From positions 1-25,670 of the forward strand of contig JACQSQ010000074.1 of the NCBI GenBank assembly GCA_016211245.1: DNA of 25,670 nt, written 5' to 3'. The DNA comes from Candidatus Woesearchaeota archaeon (GTDB taxonomy: Archaea > Nanobdellota > Nanobdellia > Woesearchaeales > GW2011-AR4). Positions 1 to 6,303 of the stretch are shown here, piece after piece (position 1 is the first letter of the stretch; each line of letters starts with the position of its first letter). Both the position numbers and the translations under genes were made by a program. The notes under the pieces are model-generated. The model ran no database searches. It worked only from the letters and a program-made list of their open reading frames with translations, and had not been told where the DNA came from.

Positions 1-1
1 G

Positions 2-148
2 GAAATAACTTATCCAAATCGTGTTCGAAAATTGGGAGATTCCTTGGCTGTAATAATACCCAAGGAATATCTAAAACATAAAAAAGAAAATATTGAAGTT
101 GGGCAGGTAGTACAAGTAACAATAAAAACAAATTATGAGGTAGAATGA
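2..148 (+). CDS. AbrB/SpoVT-type (MazE-like) DNA-binding protein, C-terminal part
   Basis: Open from the window edge in frame 2, so the true start lies outside. The visible 48 residues include RKLGDSLAVIIPKEYL, the looped-hinge signature of the AbrB/SpoVT/MazE family (basic stretch, LGxSLAVxIP, then a short helix). Proteins of this family are dimeric swapped-hairpin DNA binders, typically transcription factors or antitoxins. The TGA stop overlaps the next gene's start (ATGATG at 145), so translation is probably coupled. The next gene does not resemble a known MazF or VapC toxin, so a toxin-antitoxin role is not supported here. The fold is fairly sure, the role is not known. Confidence 0.75.
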   Translation, partial: EITYPNRVRKLGDSLAVIIPKEYLKHKKENIEVGQVVQVTIKTNYEVE

Positions 149-414
149 TGGAAAATAAAAGAGGAAGACCCAGTGAAGGAAAACAAATCATGCTTGAAAT
201 ACATTTTTTCACAAATAAAATTGATGATGATGAGAAAAATTTAAATGTTGTAGAAACTTGTGGAATAGTAAAAGTTTTGGAAAATCATCAACGCGGTATA
301 AAAACGACTAAAGAACATTTTTTTAATAATTGGAAAGAGATACAAGACGCAATTCTTAGAAGTTTTAGTGAAGCTGGAATTCAAATCAGCAAAAGGTACC
401 AAAATGAAATATAA
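145..414 (+). CDS. small hypothetical protein with an AT-hook-like N-terminus
   Basis: 89 residues; starts at ATG 145 or 148, overlapping the stop of the AbrB-type gene. Residues 5-9 read KRGRP, the core of an AT-hook minor-groove DNA-binding motif. The rest is a mixed alpha/beta stretch (a strand around MLEIHFF, then a C-terminal helix NNWKEIQDAILRSF). I do not recognise a family. It overlaps the next gene by 11 nt, making a chain of tightly coupled tiny genes, as often seen in plasmid-, virus- or integrated-element-derived cassettes. DNA binding is an inference from five residues plus the neighbour; such basic GRP stretches also arise by chance. Confidence 0.6.
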   Translation: MMENKRGRPSEGKQIMLEIHFFTNKIDDDEKNLNVVETCGIVKVLENHQRGIKTTKEHFFNNWKEIQDAILRSFSEAGIQISKRYQNEI

Positions 415-598
415 ATGGATGTGGGAAAGAGGCAGAACAAATGTAGGATTACTACGTAGAAAACGCTCTGACGCAAAAATTGACCCAAAAATCAGAGAAA
501 AATTAGACTACAATAAAAACAAAACAATCGGTGAAGTCCTTGAAGAGAATAATACTACATCAATATCCCAATTAAGACGCCAATTAAAACTGAGTTGA
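404..598 (+). CDS. small basic hypothetical protein
   Basis: 64 residues from ATG 404. An in-frame GTG lies at 368, but ATG 404 has a purine-rich AAAAGGT stretch about 8 nt upstream and gives only an 11-nt overlap with the preceding gene, so I prefer it. The N-terminal half is rich in Arg and Lys (GLLRRKRSDAK). The C-terminal half (IGEVLEENNTTSISQLRRQL) looks like a helix-turn-helix-sized pair of helices but shows no diagnostic motif. Family not recognised. It belongs to the same coupled cassette as the AbrB-type gene. Confidence 0.55.
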   Translation: MKYKWMWERGRTNVGLLRRKRSDAKIDPKIREKLDYNKNKTIGEVLEENNTTSISQLRRQLKLS

Positions 599-603
599 TA
601 AAT

Positions 604-811
604 ATGCCTGGAACAATGCTACATTTGAATTGCCCTAAATGCAAGGAAAATTTCATACTTTATTACAAAGAATCCACTAGAAAAAATCAAAAATACAAAA
701 AAGCTCAAAAACCTCAGCAAACTATTTTTAGAAAAAGTAGGAGAGGCAATCGACAAACCTAAACTTACCGATATAGTCCACACTAAATTTTATTATGAAA
801 TTATAAAATAA
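604..811 (+). pseudogene. small protein with CxxC knuckle, apparently frameshifted
   Basis: An ORF opens at ATG 604, 5 nt after the preceding stop, with a single CPKC knuckle (MPGTMLHLNCPKCKENF), and ends at TAA 762. After about base 665 this frame becomes a run of K, Q and R. The +1 frame from the same point reads much more like protein (LEKIKNTKKLKNLSKLFLE, then IDKPKLTDIVHTKFYYEIIK) up to TAA 811. That frame has no ATG, GTG or TTG start after its previous stop at 626-628. The simplest reading is one gene of about 68 codons broken by a single-base frameshift in an A-rich region, real or a sequencing error. The alternative is a genuine 52-residue protein ending at 762. Confidence 0.45.
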
Positions 812-1624
812 TTAAATAAATTTCTCCAAGCTCATTTCAGATTTCCTTTTCTTGGTGATCTTGCTGACGACCCTTCTGATTTTTTCCTGCTCATTCAAGG
901 AGTCCAAGAACGACTTTCTCGTCCTTCTGTTCAGTACATCATGCTCAAGCATTCTGGCCAACTCTTGAGGCTTCAGGCTGGCATTTTTCATAATAGCAGT
1001 CAATCTTTCAACATTCGTTTTTTTAAATTCCTTGAGTATCTCGCCCTTGTCCAGTATGTTTGATAAAAACTCCTTGCGGGAAGCCGAGGTAAAGGTGTCA
1101 TTTGCTATCAGTTTGGCCAATTTTACAGGATCGCCCAAAAGAAGGTGCCTGGTTAGCTGCAATGTCCTTATGACGTCATTTTTATAATATTGGGTGTCGA
1201 GCTTTTCAAGAACATCATAAAGTATGCTGTCAAATTCCACAACTTCAACATTTTTTTCACCGAACTTTTTTATTATCCCTGCCTTTTTGGATTTTGGGAC
1301 AGCGCCCAGGACCAGCACTTTTTTTAAATTGTGCTTTGACGCCGAAAACTGGCGTATGTAGTTGCCTACGGCATCTTGAACATCCTTATTTTCAAATTTT
1401 TCTTCGACAATCCTGCCCACAGACTTGTTGGGGTTTGTCGTTTCGGAAATATTGCTGGTGATGGAGCAGCTGACTTCAACATGTACTACCTCATCAACTT
1501 CGTCCTTGTCAAATTTCAAGGCCAGAATACCGCAGTCCCTATTGTTAGAGGTCTTGATATTATTTACCGTAAAAAGCCCCTGCTTATTGTACCAATAGTT
1601 AACTATCTCTTTTTCAGCGCTCAT
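812..1624 (-). CDS. conserved archaeal hypothetical, nuclease-like N-terminus
   Basis: 270 residues, ATG at 1624 with a strong Shine-Dalgarno (GGGGGAGGT, 1628-1636). The first 60 residues have the layout of a PD-(D/E)XK nuclease core: an N-terminal helix with Glu, NRDCGILALKF with D30, then VVHVEVSCSI with E50. The usual Lys of the ExK motif is Ser (S52). The middle looks like a second alpha/beta domain (KKVLVLGAVPKSKKAGII). The C-terminal 120 residues are helical and contain related segments (SASRKEFLSNILDK near 180 and NRRTRKSFLDSLNE near 232), suggesting an internal duplication. Possible roles are a nucleic-acid-binding or inactive nuclease-fold protein. No neighbour clarifies its job. Confidence 0.6.
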   Translation of the reverse strand: MSAEKEIVNYWYNKQGLFTVNNIKTSNNRDCGILALKFDKDEVDEVVHVEVSCSITSNISETTNPNKSVGRIVEEKFENKDVQDAVGNYIRQFSASKHNLKKVLVLGAVPKSKKAGIIKKFGEKNVEVVEFDSILYDVLEKLDTQYYKNDVIRTLQLTRHLLLGDPVKLAKLIANDTFTSASRKEFLSNILDKGEILKEFKKTNVERLTAIMKNASLKPQELARMLEHDVLNRRTRKSFLDSLNEQEKIRRVVSKITKKRKSEMSLEKFI

Positions 1625-1658
1625 TAACCTCCCCCTTTGCGGATCTATTTCAAGATTG

Positions 1659-1667
1659 TTTATAAGG
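1659..1667 (-). promoter_or_regulatory. TATA box for the 812-1624 gene
   Basis: On the minus strand the sequence reads CTTATAAA, followed after about 25 nt by the start of a short leader containing GGGGGAGGT (1628-1636). Spacing fits an archaeal TATA box with transcription starting near 1637. Confidence 0.45.
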
Positions 1668-1694
1668 CTTTTGGTTTTGGCAAATCTAAATATT

Positions 1695-2114
1695 TTACAA
1701 ATCCATCAAGTTTAATCCAGTTTCCTGATCATACTTTCTTTCAACTTCAGAATCTAGTTTAACAAGAAATATCTCGCATGTTGCAGAAACAATTGCTTCT
1801 TTTAGATGGCCGGCTATCGCTTCCATGTTCGCATCGCTGAATGCGGCGTGGCAATGGACATAAATATCCTTATTAAGCATTGTTATGTTGCCGCTTAAGC
1901 TGATTATCTCCAAAGGCTGCCTGAACAATTCAAAGTTGTATTTCTTTTTATTTTCTATATAGAATCCCAGTTCGGCATCCCCAACAGCGCCTATCCCAAA
2001 GAAATAGCCGCATTTTATCTTATTTTCAGTACAGAAAGATTTTATAGAATTCAAAATCTTTTCCCCTTTTTCGAGTCTTATGGCATAAGTTCCGCCTATT
2101 TCCCTAAACTTCAT
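1695..2114 (-). CDS. PPC (DUF296) domain protein
   Basis: 139 residues, essentially one PPC domain ('plants and prokaryotes conserved', DUF296). The family signature is visible: a GIGAVGDAELGFY strand-turn near 41-52, YVHCHAAFSD (H87, H89) and GHL (H103). In prokaryotic members these three histidines hold a metal ion in a trimer. Plant versions are fused to AT hooks; here there is none. The function of stand-alone prokaryotic PPC proteins is not settled. The start lies 8 nt after the stop of the upstream membrane-anchored regulator, with GTGAT as a possible ribosome site, so the two form an operon. Confidence 0.85.
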   Translation of the reverse strand: MKFREIGGTYAIRLEKGEKILNSIKSFCTENKIKCGYFFGIGAVGDAELGFYIENKKKYNFELFRQPLEIISLSGNITMLNKDIYVHCHAAFSDANMEAIAGHLKEAIVSATCEIFLVKLDSEVERKYDQETGLNLMDL

Positions 2115-2122
2115 ATTATCAC

Positions 2123-2836
2123 TTATTTTTTCTTCAAAATGATTATATTGCCCCTGCCCTTTTTTATCTTCTCAACGATACCTTTATGCTCAAGCTCTGC
2201 AATCATCAGGCTTATTTTTGCCTCTGACAATGGAATCTGCTTCCTTATCTCTTTCTGCGTAGTCCTGCCGCCTTCCCGCTTTATTATTTTTATCAGGTTG
2301 TCCAATTCCTCATCTTCACTTTTTTCCCCTGCCTTGCTGTTTTCTTTGTCTTCAGAAACATTCTCTTTTTTTCTAATCTTTAGGAAATAGAATACTCCAA
2401 CAATAATTCCCGAAATAAATAAAATTATGAACACAATCAATAAAATGCCGTCATTTGCGTCTGTTTCCTCAATAACACGTCCGTTGACATCTATTCCAGG
2501 ATCTTCAATTCCTTCCTCAATATCAGGAAATAAAATCAAGTCAAAGACATAATTTCCGTCTTGGACTATGGTTATGTTTTCCTGCACAGATGCTATAACC
2601 TCATTTTTTTGCATCAATTGCGCCTTTATTGTATAAAACCCGTTTGGGGCATTGAATGAATAAGTGCCATTCTGCGCTATTAGAAACTGCTTAGGGTTAG
2701 TATTGATTTCAACTCTGGCGTTATTAATTTTCTTGAGCGACAAGTCGTATACTGTGCCATAAATAGTTGCAGCATTGACAAAGCTAACTAGAAATAGGAG
2801 TGCAAGCAAGTAAACAAAAACTTTGGCCCTCAACAT
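2123..2836 (-). CDS. membrane-anchored regulator: signal peptide, CarboxypepD-reg-like domain, TM, winged helix
   Basis: 237 residues. Residues 1-22 form a signal peptide (ends FVNAA). Residues 24-100 look like a carboxypeptidase-regulatory/Ig-like beta sandwich (IYGTVYDLSLKKINNARVEI, NGTYSFNAPNGFYTIKAQL). An acidic linker follows, then a TM helix at 131-152 and a charged stretch. Residues 176-236 form a winged helix-turn-helix (TTQKEIRKQIPLSEAKISLM, then a KKGRGN wing). Topology should put the beta domain outside and the DNA-binding domain inside. This matches the archaeal type of membrane-bound one-component regulator. The likely TATA box is about 25 nt upstream and there is no leader. It is cotranscribed with the PPC protein. 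Target and signal unknown. Confidence 0.75.
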   Translation of the reverse strand: MLRAKVFVYLLALLFLVSFVNAATIYGTVYDLSLKKINNARVEINTNPKQFLIAQNGTYSFNAPNGFYTIKAQLMQKNEVIASVQENITIVQDGNYVFDLILFPDIEEGIEDPGIDVNGRVIEETDANDGILLIVFIILFISGIIVGVFYFLKIRKKENVSEDKENSKAGEKSEDEELDNLIKIIKREGGRTTQKEIRKQIPLSEAKISLMIAELEHKGIVEKIKKGRGNIIILKKK

Positions 2837-2856
2837 AAAAACAATGAATCATGCCC

Positions 2857-2871
2857 TCTATAAAAATATTT
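2857..2871 (-). promoter_or_regulatory. TATA box of the regulator/PPC operon
   Basis: The minus strand reads AATATTTTTATAGAG, placing a TATA element about 25-30 nt before ATG 2836. That predicts a leaderless transcript. The rest of the divergent spacer (2837-3089) is AT-rich and shows no other gene. Confidence 0.4.
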
Positions 2872-3012
2872 TGAAATCACAAAATAAATTTTAGCGGTTT
2901 TAATACTTTATAGCCTTCTAAATTATCTTTTTGAAACAAAATAAAGCAAAATAAACCTTCTTAAAGCTTTTAAGTATTCTATGAACTCTCCATTTTTCAA
3001 AAAAATAAGTTT

Positions 3013-3022
3013 GCTTATAAAG
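3013..3022 (+). promoter_or_regulatory. TATA box of the 3090 secreted-protein gene
   Basis: GCTTATAAAG sits about 70 nt before ATG 3090. Transcription would begin near 3045, leaving a leader that carries a Shine-Dalgarno (CGGAGG, 3076-3081). Confidence 0.45.
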
Positions 3023-3089
3023 AAAATCAACCATACTGCTCCTACATTTGTTAAATAAATTTCAATAATATTGCTCGGAGGCGAGTAAA

Positions 3090-3995
3090 ATGAAACAGGC
3101 AATTGCAGGAATTTTGATTGGACTTATGTTTTTGATGCCTATTGCTTTGGCAGCAGAGGATTCATCAAAAGCATCTGTACAAGGACAGGCAAGCAGTGTA
3201 TCAGTTCTGGACTTAAGGCTTAAGCGGGTAGGCGAGTTTTTTAATGACTTTGCCTTCAAGATAAAGGCAGCTTTGGCATTTGATAATGATGCAAAGCTGG
3301 AACTCCTTAAGGAAAGAAATATAGAGCTAAAGGCAAGGCAGCAATCTTGGGTAGAGACAAAGCAGGAAGCCATGGCCAACATTCAGTCAAGCAATATGAC
3401 TGCTAAGCAGAAGCGGGGTATTATAGCTGTATTCCAGGCTGAGCATGAAGCAATAATTGAAGACAGGCTGGAGCTTACTGAAGAGATTAGAGAAGTCCAG
3501 CTTGAGGCAAGAGTTGAAAACGATGCAGAGCTGGAAGCAGAAGCCGAAGCAACAGCTGAAGCAATAGAGGAGGATGAATATTTCCTTGGTGTATCTATCG
3601 ACATAGACTTAGATTCTGAAGTAGAAGGTAGAAGCACAACAGAGTCTAGAACGGTAGCCAAAAGCAGAGTTGAAAGCGAATCAGAGGCTAAATCTGTTGT
3701 CCGGAAAAGGCTTGGCTTGGAAGGCGCTAATGTAAAGACTGTTGTTGAAGACAGCACTACATTTTATGTTGTGTCAGGCACTGAAACTGAAGTTGAAAGT
3801 GATTTCACCATGACCAAAGAGTTTGAGGTATGGGTTGATTCGGAAACAGGCATGATAACTTCTGTTGACATGGACGCCCATATAGAATCAAGAGGTGAAG
3901 CAGAAGCTGAGACAGAAAATAGTGCTTCAGGAAGCGCTTCAGCAAGCAGCTCCACAAAGTCGAGCGGCAAACTAAAATTGGGCATCTTTGGCTGA
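3090..3995 (+). CDS. secreted acidic protein, DUF5667-like helices plus PepSY-like domain
   Basis: 301 residues; ATG 3090 follows a good GGAGG site. Residues 1-21 are a signal peptide (IALA, then AED). Residues 38-145 are a helical, highly charged segment resembling DUF5667 (LKRVGEFFNDFAFKIKAALA, then long EK-rich helices). An Ala/Glu repeat (145-160) leads to residues 196-262, which look like a PepSY-type domain (AKSVVRKRLG, TTFYVVSG, VWVDSETGMITSVD). The tail is Ser/Ala/Gly-rich. It has no TM or lipobox and is probably released or wall-associated. PepSY domains often modulate peptidases or metal binding; no role is known here. A T-rich terminator follows. Confidence 0.7.
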   Translation: MKQAIAGILIGLMFLMPIALAAEDSSKASVQGQASSVSVLDLRLKRVGEFFNDFAFKIKAALAFDNDAKLELLKERNIELKARQQSWVETKQEAMANIQSSNMTAKQKRGIIAVFQAEHEAIIEDRLELTEEIREVQLEARVENDAELEAEAEATAEAIEEDEYFLGVSIDIDLDSEVEGRSTTESRTVAKSRVESESEAKSVVRKRLGLEGANVKTVVEDSTTFYVVSGTETEVESDFTMTKEFEVWVDSETGMITSVDMDAHIESRGEAEAETENSASGSASASSSTKSSGKLKLGIFG

Positions 3996-4014
3996 TTTAT
4001 TTTTTTATTTTTTA
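3996..4014 (+). terminator. T-rich archaeal terminator
   Basis: Directly after the TGA of the secreted acidic protein comes a run of Ts broken only by single As. Oligo-T on the coding strand is the usual intrinsic termination signal in archaea. The two small genes after it may be read through or have their own promoter. Confidence 0.45.
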
Positions 4015-4044
4015 TAATTCAGAAAAATCAATGAGGTGATTTTC

Positions 4045-4194
4045 ATGCTGAAAAGAAAATATTTTGATGAGGGTGAAAAGGATGAGGATGATATGAGCAT
4101 ATATTCAAAGCAGCTTAGGGAGTCTTTGCTTGAAGATGATGAACTAAGCTCTTGGGAAGAGGGATTTATGAACGGTTATGAAGAAAGCATATAG
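4045..4194 (+). CDS. tiny acidic hypothetical protein
   Basis: 49 residues from ATG 4045, with a clear GAGGTGA ribosome site at 4034-4040. The protein is strongly acidic (FDEGEKDEDD, LLEDDELSSWEEGFMNGYEE) and has no signal peptide or TM, so it should be cytosolic. Family not recognised. It is followed 10 nt later by a small zinc-knuckle ORF with its own GGGGTGA, so the pair looks like a mini-operon. The good ribosome site and clean spacing are the evidence that it is real. Confidence 0.55.
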   Translation: MLKRKYFDEGEKDEDDMSIYSKQLRESLLEDDELSSWEEGFMNGYEESI

Positions 4195-4204
4195 GGGTGA
4201 TGAG

Positions 4205-4339
4205 ATGCCAAAAACATGCATTTTTTGCATGGCGAGGATAGGAAAAAAAAGCCCAAACCCTGAGCTTTGTGCGCTATGCTATAGGCTGATTAAAAAAGTC
4301 GAGAAGGAGGAAATGTTGGATTACCTGTGCGACGGTTAA
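4205..4339 (+). CDS. tiny zinc-knuckle protein
   Basis: 44 residues from ATG 4205, preceded by GGGGTGATGAG. It has two CxxC knuckles, CIFC (residues 5-8) and CALC (22-25), 13 residues apart, as in a rubredoxin-like treble or zinc ribbon that binds one zinc. A charged helix follows (IKKVEKEEMLDYL), with one more Cys near the end. Likely a nucleic-acid- or protein-binding mini zinc finger of the kind common in archaea. Function unknown. It is adjacent to the tiny acidic protein and in the same orientation. Confidence 0.6.
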   Translation: MPKTCIFCMARIGKKSPNPELCALCYRLIKKVEKEEMLDYLCDG

Positions 4340-4458
4340 TCAAAAAATCTTGATTACCAAGGCAAAAAATAATCGAATGAAGTGATTGGAGGTGAAATAA
4401 AGCTTTGTAAAGTTTTAGGACTGCCAGAATTACTGGAAAAATTTTCAATAAAAAGTAT

Positions 4459-4468
4459 GTTTATAAAT
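4459..4468 (+). promoter_or_regulatory. TATA box and start-deciding ribosome site of the coiled-coil gene
   Basis: GTTTATAAAT lies so that transcription should begin near 4487. The following GGAGG (4492-4496) overlaps a first in-frame ATG at 4490 and is well placed for ATG 4505. The downstream ATG is therefore taken as the true start. A 35-codon GTG ORF at 4382-4489 spans this promoter and is not called. Confidence 0.5.
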
Positions 4469-4504
4469 AAAAACGACAAAACAATTTAAATGGAGGCAAT
4501 CAAA

Positions 4505-5947
4505 ATGAAAAAAATGTTTGCATTTGGCATTATTGTAATATTCCTGTTTAGCTTGACGCCAGCAGCTTTTGCTGAAAGCGGAAGCGGCGATGCAAGAATA
4601 AGCGCAAGTTCGGATGATTCTAAGACAGAGATCAGAACAGAAGCTAGAACTAAAACCAACAATAATGAGACAAGAGCCGAAACAAGGCTAAAGATAGAAA
4701 CAAGAGCTGAAGCCAGAGAAGCCTATAAAGAGAGATTAAAATTGCTAAGGGAGTCGAATAAGGCAAAACTTGAGGTTTTAAGTGAAGAAAAAACAGACGT
4801 ATTAGCCAACTTAAGCAGCGAAAGGCTGCAGAAAATAGCAGAGCTAGACAAAAGACAGATAGAGAGATTGACAGAAATAAATGTCCAAAATCTTGAGAAA
4901 ATTGCAACACTAAAAAGGGAAAGGCTTGAAAGATTGGCAGAGCTTGACAAGGAAAAGCTCGAAAGAATTGCTGATTTAGATGAAGATGAAATCGAAAAAA
5001 TTTCTAAGCTAAACAGAGAAAGATTAAAGGAGGTGGCAAAGCTTGACAAAGCAAAATTAAAGGCAGAGCTAAAAGCCATTAATGTGGTCAAAGTCAAAAA
5101 TGCAGAAGACTTAGACAGAAAAAACATAACTCAGGCGGAATTGTCGCAATTAAGATTAAGATTTGACAAGGCAAAAGAGGAATTCAAGAATGCAAAAGAT
5201 GGGCTGAAGGAAGAAAGGGAGGCGCTTAAGGAAGCCAAAGAAAAAGGAGACGAGAAAGATACTCTGGAGCACGCAAAAAATTACCTTTTGAGGGTTTCTG
5301 ATGCGCTAATAAAGCATCTTGAAAAGCTGAAAGCCAAAGTGCAGGAAAATAAGAACATCGCTGATGATGTTGAAGCAAAAATTGTTGCAGATATAGATGC
5401 CCAGATTTCTGAAGTAGCCGGAATAAAGGCTGAAGTCGAATCTGCAACCACAAAAGAGCAGGTAAAAGAAGCGTCCAAGAAATTAAGAGAGAAATGGAGC
5501 AAATTAAAACACATAATCGACTTGCATGCAAAAAGGATTGTTGCTGCAAGAGTTGAAGGCATAGTAAACAAAGGCTTGGTGCTTGAGAAGAAGCTTGACA
5601 ATGTGCTTGAAAAGGCTAAGGAAAAAGGCATAACTATCGATATAAGCGCAGAAATGAGCCTGTTCAGCGAGAAGATTGCAATGTCAAGAGACAAGTACAA
5701 GCAAGCCCAGACAAAGATTTCAGAAGTGCTTGACTTAAGGACAAAAAATGAATCAGTCGAAAGCGAGAAAATCAAAGCGCTAATGAATGAAGCAAACCAG
5801 CTGCTTAAAGAGTCCAGAGATGCCCTAAAAGAAGCGCATGATGTCTTGAAGACAATTGTCAAGAAAATCAAAGAAGCCATGCCTGAAGCTGACTTATCGG
5901 CAGATGTTGAAATCGAGGTTGAGCAGGAAGCAGAAGCTTCCGCTTAA
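4505..5947 (+). CDS. secreted coiled-coil protein with seven 11-residue repeats
   Basis: 480 residues from ATG 4505 (see the ribosome site at 4492). Residues 1-23 are a signal peptide (TPAAFA, then ESG). A Thr/Arg/Glu-rich segment (TEIRTEARTK) follows. Residues 106-182 are seven exact 11-residue units of the type ERLxKIAxLDK (hendecads), with L/I at positions 3, 6 and 9. The rest (about 183-470) is long charged helix, broken near 380 (KGITIDISAE), with an acidic tail (VEIEVEQEAEASA). There is no TM, lipobox or sorting signal. Hendecads are expected to form straight or right-handed coiled coils, as in the archaeal surface stalk tetrabrachion. A surface fibre or periplasm-spanning rod is plausible but not shown. 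Confidence 0.75.
   Translation: MKKMFAFGIIVIFLFSLTPAAFAESGSGDARISASSDDSKTEIRTEARTKTNNNETRAETRLKIETRAEAREAYKERLKLLRESNKAKLEVLSEEKTDVLANLSSERLQKIAELDKRQIERLTEINVQNLEKIATLKRERLERLAELDKEKLERIADLDEDEIEKISKLNRERLKEVAKLDKAKLKAELKAINVVKVKNAEDLDRKNITQAELSQLRLRFDKAKEEFKNAKDGLKEEREALKEAKEKGDEKDTLEHAKNYLLRVSDALIKHLEKLKAKVQENKNIADDVEAKIVADIDAQISEVAGIKAEVESATTKEQVKEASKKLREKWSKLKHIIDLHAKRIVAARVEGIVNKGLVLEKKLDNVLEKAKEKGITIDISAEMSLFSEKIAMSRDKYKQAQTKISEVLDLRTKNESVESEKIKALMNEANQLLKESRDALKEAHDVLKTIVKKIKEAMPEADLSADVEIEVEQEAEASA
4820..5050 (+). repeat. seven tandem 33-nt (11-residue) coding repeats
   Basis: Units in order: ERLQKIAELDK, RQIERLTEINV, QNLEKIATLKR, ERLERLAELDK, EKLERIADLDE, DEIEKISKLNR, ERLKEVAKLDK. 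There are no insertions or deletions over 77 residues. The DNA units have diverged at synonymous and surface positions, so the register is held by selection, not by recent copying. A weaker unit precedes the array. Confidence 0.85.
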
Positions 5948-5964
5948 TTTTTTTATTTTTATTT
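5948..5964 (+). terminator. T-rich terminator after the coiled-coil gene
   Basis: The stop codon is followed at once by a T run interrupted by single As, ending just before the next gene's TATA element (GTTTAAATA, 5976-5984). Confidence 0.5.
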
Positions 5965-5975
5965 TGACAGGAAAA

Positions 5976-5984
5976 GTTTAAATA
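5976..5984 (+). promoter_or_regulatory. TATA box of the small lipoprotein gene
   Basis: GTTTAAATA lies about 35 nt before ATG 6017; the short leader carries AAGGTGA (6006-6012). Confidence 0.45.
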
Positions 5985-6016
5985 CAACAACATCTAAAAA
6001 ATAAAAAGGTGACTTT

Positions 6017-6271
6017 ATGAAAAAAATCATAATATTGTTCCTTGTTATATTGCTTATCTCAATAGCTGCATGCCAAAAACAAGTAAAAGAAGAAACTCAA
6101 AAACCGTCAGAGACGCAAACTCAGCCAACAGAAACAACACAAACAACAGGAGACACAGCTGCAGATTCCTTTGGCAATGACATGAGCAATGCCAATAATG
6201 AAGACAAGGAATTAAGCTCCAGCGAGCTTGAAGGCATGGACTCTGGATTCAGCGACGTTGAGAATATATAA
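6017..6271 (+). CDS. small Thr/Glu-rich lipoprotein
   Basis: 84 residues with a classic lipobox: a hydrophobic stretch (IIILFLVILLISIAAC) ending at C19, the expected lipid-anchored cysteine. The mature part is low complexity, Thr/Gln/Glu-rich then acidic (SETQTQPTETTQTTGDTA, SSSELEGMDSG), and probably unstructured. Such small acidic lipoproteins are common on archaeal surfaces and no function can be assigned. It has its own promoter and ribosome site and is not obviously in an operon with rtcA, which has a separate TATA element right after this gene's stop. Confidence 0.7.
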   Translation: MKKIIILFLVILLISIAACQKQVKEETQKPSETQTQPTETTQTTGDTAADSFGNDMSNANNEDKELSSSELEGMDSGFSDVENI

Positions 6272-6303
6272 TTTTATAATAAGAAAGATATTTCTTTTTG
6301 GTT

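Noticed and set aside
145..598. Toxin partner for the AbrB-type protein
   Set aside because: Neither following protein has MazF, VapC/PIN or RelE residues that I can recognise, so a toxin-antitoxin module is not supported.
4382..4489. 35-codon GTG ORF before the coiled-coil gene
   Set aside because: It spans the TATA box of the next gene and lacks a ribosome site.
5281..5880. 199-codon minus-strand ORF opposite the coiled-coil gene
   Set aside because: Ser/Phe/Leu-rich mirror of Lys/Glu-rich helical coding sequence; a known artefact of charged coiled-coil genes.
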